Positions 6,208 to 8,784 of a DNA stretch of 8,784 nucleotides are shown here, piece after piece. The stretch is from NCBI GenBank assembly GCA_016177315.1, contig JACOVN010000003.1, positions 1 through 8,784 on the forward strand. The letters are read 5' to 3'. The position numbers and the translations under genes were made by a program. The stretch comes from Candidatus Woesearchaeota archaeon (GTDB lineage: Archaea > Nanobdellota > Nanobdellia > Woesearchaeales > UBA12501). Each line of letters begins with the position of its first letter. Position 1 is the stretch's first letter. Below the pieces are notes generated by a model. The model saw only the letters and a list, made by a program, of their open reading frames with translations, had not been told where the DNA came from and ran no database searches.

Positions 6208-7446
6208 ATGGCGTTTGGAAAAAGAGCACAGAATGCCTTGTTTGTTCTTTTGATCATGCTCATCTTCCTAGGTTTAGTGGGGATGATTTACCACATTGAC
6301 AACTTGATTAAGCAAACGAAGCAGGAAAAGGTTTTCATTGACGATACTCTGCTCACGAATATGGTGACCTCCTGCATGGCAACAGTTGGCATAGAAGCAA
6401 TCCAGAGTCTCGCAAGGAGGGGGGGCTTCCTGGAAAACCTGCCGGAGAAAACTGTGGAGGTTCCCCTTTTTGGAGATATTCCTCTATACACCGATCTGGA
6501 CTACTACTTCATCCCCAGCATTTCCTTCATGGAATCCCAACTCGGAAAGGAGATGGACAGGGCATTGCCTGGTTGTGTGGAAGATTTTGAAAGTACAGAG
6601 TACCAAATAATGTTCGGAGAGCCAGAAACCAAAGCAGAAATACAAGAAAATAACATTATCTTTGAAACATCGTATCCCATAACCTTGCAGAAAGGCAAGG
6701 CAACCCAAAAAGTAGATGTATTTGAGGCTGCTCTGGGAACTAACCTCGGCGTGGTGCATGATTTTGTCGAGGCATACCTGGAAAAACAGAAGGAAAAACC
6801 CTTCATTCGGTTAAGCGTATTGCAGGAATTGCTGGAGCAATATGATCTGCATCTGGAGTTACTCCAAGCAAACCAGCAGGATGTGGTGTTGAGAATCTAT
6901 CACCCTAGGGCTATGATCGATTCCACCGGCAGTGCCTATCCGGAATTCCTCTTCGCCATCCGCTATGGCAGCAAGGTATTTGATTCTTCCTTCGCTGGTA
7001 TCTCTATTCTTACTGGAGAGGAAATCAACAGGCTTGGCTTACGGCTTATAGCCAAAGGAGACCGATTTATTCTATCTGATACCAAAGGCATTATCCAACA
7101 GCAGCGAACAGGGAATAGACCCCCCATTCTCCAGAAGATTCCGAACCAGTATGCAGACATTGGAAACTTGCTCAGGATAAGAATTCCTGCTTCAGATCCA
7201 GACAGAGACAAACTGAGTTTTGACTTCACTCCAAAACTGCCAGGCATGGAGATTGATGCCTTGGGTTTTTTGGTTTGGGGCCCAACCATATACCAGGAAG
7301 TTACCGTTACCATTACAGTGTGTGATAAGGAATACTGCGTCAGCCAGCTGGTGAAGTTTACCGTTGGAAAGGAACTGCCCATTCCCAACCTCGAGCGGTA
7401 TGCGGATATGCCGCAGAAGCAGTACCAGAAGAATGCTAACTATTGA
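6208..7446 (+). CDS. Membrane-anchored secreted surface protein with cadherin/Ig-like C-terminal domain (paralogue A)
   Basis: A 412-residue protein of unknown function. A basic N-terminus (MAFGKRAQ, 1-8) is followed by one hydrophobic segment (about 10-29), giving an exported, N-terminally anchored topology. K-R-A-Q resembles an archaeal class III (prepilin peptidase) site, although the usual +5 glutamate is absent. The outer part (50-235) has VTSC at 53-56 and GC at 122-123, a likely disulfide pair, and YPITL at 156-160. A PEFLFAIRYG segment (245-254) precedes a module at about 303-387 (NRPPIL, then ASDPDRDKLSFDF and FLVWGP). This fits the cadherin-like or putative-Ig (He_PIG) fold with calcium-type aspartates. 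It also has a C372/C377 pair. The C-terminal tail (388-412) is polar. I see no N-glycosylation sequon. It is the probable first gene of a rightward surface operon and is related to the next gene. Confidence 0.75.
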   Translation: MAFGKRAQNALFVLLIMLIFLGLVGMIYHIDNLIKQTKQEKVFIDDTLLTNMVTSCMATVGIEAIQSLARRGGFLENLPEKTVEVPLFGDIPLYTDLDYYFIPSISFMESQLGKEMDRALPGCVEDFESTEYQIMFGEPETKAEIQENNIIFETSYPITLQKGKATQKVDVFEAALGTNLGVVHDFVEAYLEKQKEKPFIRLSVLQELLEQYDLHLELLQANQQDVVLRIYHPRAMIDSTGSAYPEFLFAIRYGSKVFDSSFAGISILTGEEINRLGLRLIAKGDRFILSDTKGIIQQQRTGNRPPILQKIPNQYADIGNLLRIRIPASDPDRDKLSFDFTPKLPGMEIDALGFLVWGPTIYQEVTVTITVCDKEYCVSQLVKFTVGKELPIPNLERYADMPQKQYQKNANY

Positions 7447-7450
7447 ACGG

Positions 7451-7464
7451 AAAAGCTTTAAATA
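7451..7464 (+). promoter_or_regulatory. Internal archaeal promoter for paralogue B (probably leaderless)
   Basis: AAAAGCTTTAAATA in the 39-base gap is a BRE and TATA box whose centre is about 25-26 bases before the ATG at 7486. Nothing like a Shine-Dalgarno sequence lies in the AATATTTTTCT just before that ATG, so a leaderless start is likely. Paralogue B may therefore be expressed separately from paralogue A. Confidence 0.6.
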
Positions 7465-7485
7465 CGGCTAAAGCAATATTTTTCT

Positions 7486-8499
7486 ATGCTGAAGAAAAAG
7501 GGGCAGCTGGGAGTATTTCTGATTATTGGCATTATCCTCCTTATTGTATTTCTTCTTTACCAGTACTTCGCAAAGCAAGGGAGCTTTCTGAAAGCGGGAG
7601 AAGAAGGCTTAACAGTTCCAGGAGAACTCCAGCCCATTCACGCCTATGTGACCAACTGCATCCAGGAAGTTGCAGTGCCAGGCATGTATTTGCTGGGGAT
7701 ACAGGGAGGGGTCATTTTTCCAAAAGGAAATATGCTGGTGACAGAGAACCATATCGTTGCCTATGGGCATTCCTATGGAGAGAATGTGCTTTTGAAGAGA
7801 GGGCAGATGGAACAAGAGATGGACAGGTATATGGAAGTCAGCTTGAACCATTGCCTGGAAAACTTTACCGCTTTTCAGGGACAGGGGAAGAGAATTTCTG
7901 TAGGAAGTATTGCAGCAGATACAACCATTGCAGAAGAAGAAGTGACGATCGAGGTGCAGTATCCAATAACAGTAGAGGAGGAAGGAGCAAGAAATACCTT
8001 GGAGCATTTCAGGGTTAGCATTCCTATCCGATTAGGCCATATTTTGGATGTTGCCAAAGCAATTATTCAGAAAGAGCAGGTAGAGCCAGAAAGCATTGCT
8101 ATGCCTTATTTATCCCAATTTGATGTGCGAGTGGATGTGCTTCCTTATGATGAAGATGATATTCTCTATGCTATTCTGGACAACCAATCCAGCATTGATA
8201 CTATTCCATTCCAATTCCTCTTCGCCAGCCATCTTTCCTTGAATCAAAAACCAGAGCTCGCATTTATTCCAGATGTGTTCCTCAAGACAGGAAGGCTTTT
8301 TTCTTATCAAGTGCAGGCAACAGATGATGATCCTGCTTCTTTGCAATACAGTGATACTACCGATTTGTTTGACATTCGGCAAAATGGATTGATCGAATTT
8401 CGGCCTACCAAGCCAGGATTATATCGGGTGGAAATAACGATTACTGACAAACAGGGAGCAAAGGACAGCCAAGAGGTTGTGTTCCAGGTGGTGCCATGA
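7486..8499 (+). CDS. Membrane-anchored secreted surface protein with cadherin/Ig-like C-terminal domain (paralogue B)
   Basis: A 337-residue protein of unknown function, apparently related to the preceding gene. MLKKKGQ (1-7) precedes a hydrophobic anchor (about 8-25). K-K-G-Q is a good class III prepilin-like processing motif, but there is no glutamate at +5. Shared landmarks with paralogue A are VTNC at 55-58, HC at 122-123, YPITV at 159-163 and QFLFASHLS at 243-251. A C-terminal module covers about 253-336 (NQKPEL, QVQATDDDPASLQYSD, NGLIEF, then VEITITDKQGA), matching cadherin-like or He_PIG Ig-type domains with calcium-type aspartates. N126-F-T and N233-Q-S are possible N-glycosylation sequons. 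It lacks the polar tail of paralogue A. Its TGA overlaps the next ATG, so it is coupled to the exported protein downstream. K-G-Q-start anchored proteins of this type are common in DPANN genomes from memory, and their role is not established. Confidence 0.75.
   Translation: MLKKKGQLGVFLIIGIILLIVFLLYQYFAKQGSFLKAGEEGLTVPGELQPIHAYVTNCIQEVAVPGMYLLGIQGGVIFPKGNMLVTENHIVAYGHSYGENVLLKRGQMEQEMDRYMEVSLNHCLENFTAFQGQGKRISVGSIAADTTIAEEEVTIEVQYPITVEEEGARNTLEHFRVSIPIRLGHILDVAKAIIQKEQVEPESIAMPYLSQFDVRVDVLPYDEDDILYAILDNQSSIDTIPFQFLFASHLSLNQKPELAFIPDVFLKTGRLFSYQVQATDDDPASLQYSDTTDLFDIRQNGLIEFRPTKPGLYRVEITITDKQGAKDSQEVVFQVVP
8486..8493 (+). promoter_or_regulatory. Ribosome binding site of the partial exported-protein gene
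   Basis: AGGTGGTG ends two bases before the ATG at 8496; its AGGTG core ends five bases before it. The site is within the last codons of paralogue B, which supports coupled translation and the chosen start. Confidence 0.55.
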
Positions 8500-8784
8500 G
8501 GAAACTAGTTGTTGTTTTCATTCTCGCCTTGCTTTTCCCTACATTGATTGCTGGACAAGAGGATGATATTGACGATGCAGAGGACATTCTGGAAATGGAA
8601 AGCTTTGAGTTAAATGAGAAATTTGATTTGCAATGGCTGAGCGATGCAGCAAAATCGGATGCAGTGAGGCAGCGATGGAACGAGCTCCGTTTGGAGCATA
8701 AAGTAGAAGTTTTTGAGTCACGGTATATCGGGAATTTCCGTGAGGAATTTGCCCAGTACGCAATACAAACCTACTCTCTGGGAG
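8496..8784 (+). CDS. Exported protein of unknown function, N-terminal part (cut by window end)
   Basis: An open frame running off the right edge, with 96 codons visible. MRKLVVVFILALLFPTLIAG (1-20) is a classical cleavable secretion signal: a basic start, a hydrophobic core, and I-A-G before the likely cleavage. The mature part begins QEDDIDDAEDILEME (21-35), a very acidic stretch. It continues as charged helical sequence with aromatic residues (FDLQWL 43-48, RYIGNF 76-81). The ATG overlaps the stop of paralogue B (ATGA) and has a good AGGTGGTG upstream, so it belongs to the same surface operon. It has no hydrophobic anchor in the visible part, unlike the two genes before it. No family is recognised, and the missing C-terminus could change this view. 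Confidence 0.72.
   Translation, partial: MRKLVVVFILALLFPTLIAGQEDDIDDAEDILEMESFELNEKFDLQWLSDAAKSDAVRQRWNELRLEHKVEVFESRYIGNFREEFAQYAIQTYSLG

Noticed and set aside
6963..7388. A 141-codon minus-strand open frame
   Set aside because: It is antisense to the C-terminal domain of paralogue A, with no promoter of its own seen.
7443..8018. A 191-codon plus-strand open frame overlapping paralogue B
   Set aside because: It shares bases with paralogue B in another frame, is rich in Arg, Ser and Cys without a domain pattern, and its start lies upstream of the promoter that serves paralogue B.
1..8784. CRISPR array, tRNA, rRNA or insertion sequence
   Set aside because: Reading through found no regularly spaced repeats, no cloverleaf-like stretch in the short gaps, and no transposase or terminal inverted repeats. 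Nearly every base lies within a gene.

Overview
The window looks like part of the genome of a DPANN-type archaeon (Woesearchaeota or Pacearchaeota-like). This rests on an archaeal translation factor aIF5A, a tiny zinc-ribbon ribosomal protein L40e, classical archaeal promoters (purine-rich BRE followed by TTTAAA-type TATA boxes), and small winged-helix and K-G-Q-start membrane proteins of a style I associate with those lineages. The phylum call is inference. Coding density is very high: no gap exceeds 100 bases, and the longest non-coding stretch is the 97-base divergent promoter region at 6111-6207. I see no tRNA, rRNA, CRISPR array, insertion sequence or integrase.

Layout. (1) 6-979, plus strand: a three-gene set made of a PadR-like winged-helix protein, a small tail-anchored membrane protein and a second winged-helix protein. 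(2) 1002-3489, minus strand: a compact operon in the order aIF5A, L40e, M50 site-2-type intramembrane protease, TrmJ/SpoU RNA 2'-O-methyltransferase. It has its own promoter, and that promoter lies inside the last codons of the gene upstream. (3) 3532-6110, minus strand: a polytopic GT-C-like membrane protein translationally coupled (ATGA overlap) to a DPM1-like family 2 glycosyltransferase. This is a plausible pair that makes a polyprenyl-phosphate sugar and transfers it outside the cell. (4) 6208-8784, plus strand, divergent from (3): two related secreted, membrane-anchored proteins and the start of a third exported protein that runs off the end of the window. The two full-length ones share a prepilin-like N-terminus, a pair of cysteines at nearly the same positions, a YPIT motif, a PxFLFA-like motif and a C-terminal cadherin/Ig-like module.

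How it may work together. Regions 3 and 4 read as a cell-surface locus: lipid-linked sugar synthesis and transfer on one side of a shared 97-base promoter region, and envelope proteins on the other. Region 2 is a translation-linked housekeeping operon. Three operon-first genes (6110 minus, 6208 plus, 7486 plus) have a TATA box centred about 26-28 bases before the start codon and so probably give leaderless mRNAs. The aIF5A gene and several downstream genes carry Shine-Dalgarno-like sequences instead. The best candidate for something undescribed is the paired surface-protein family at 6208-8499 together with the partial exported protein that follows it.
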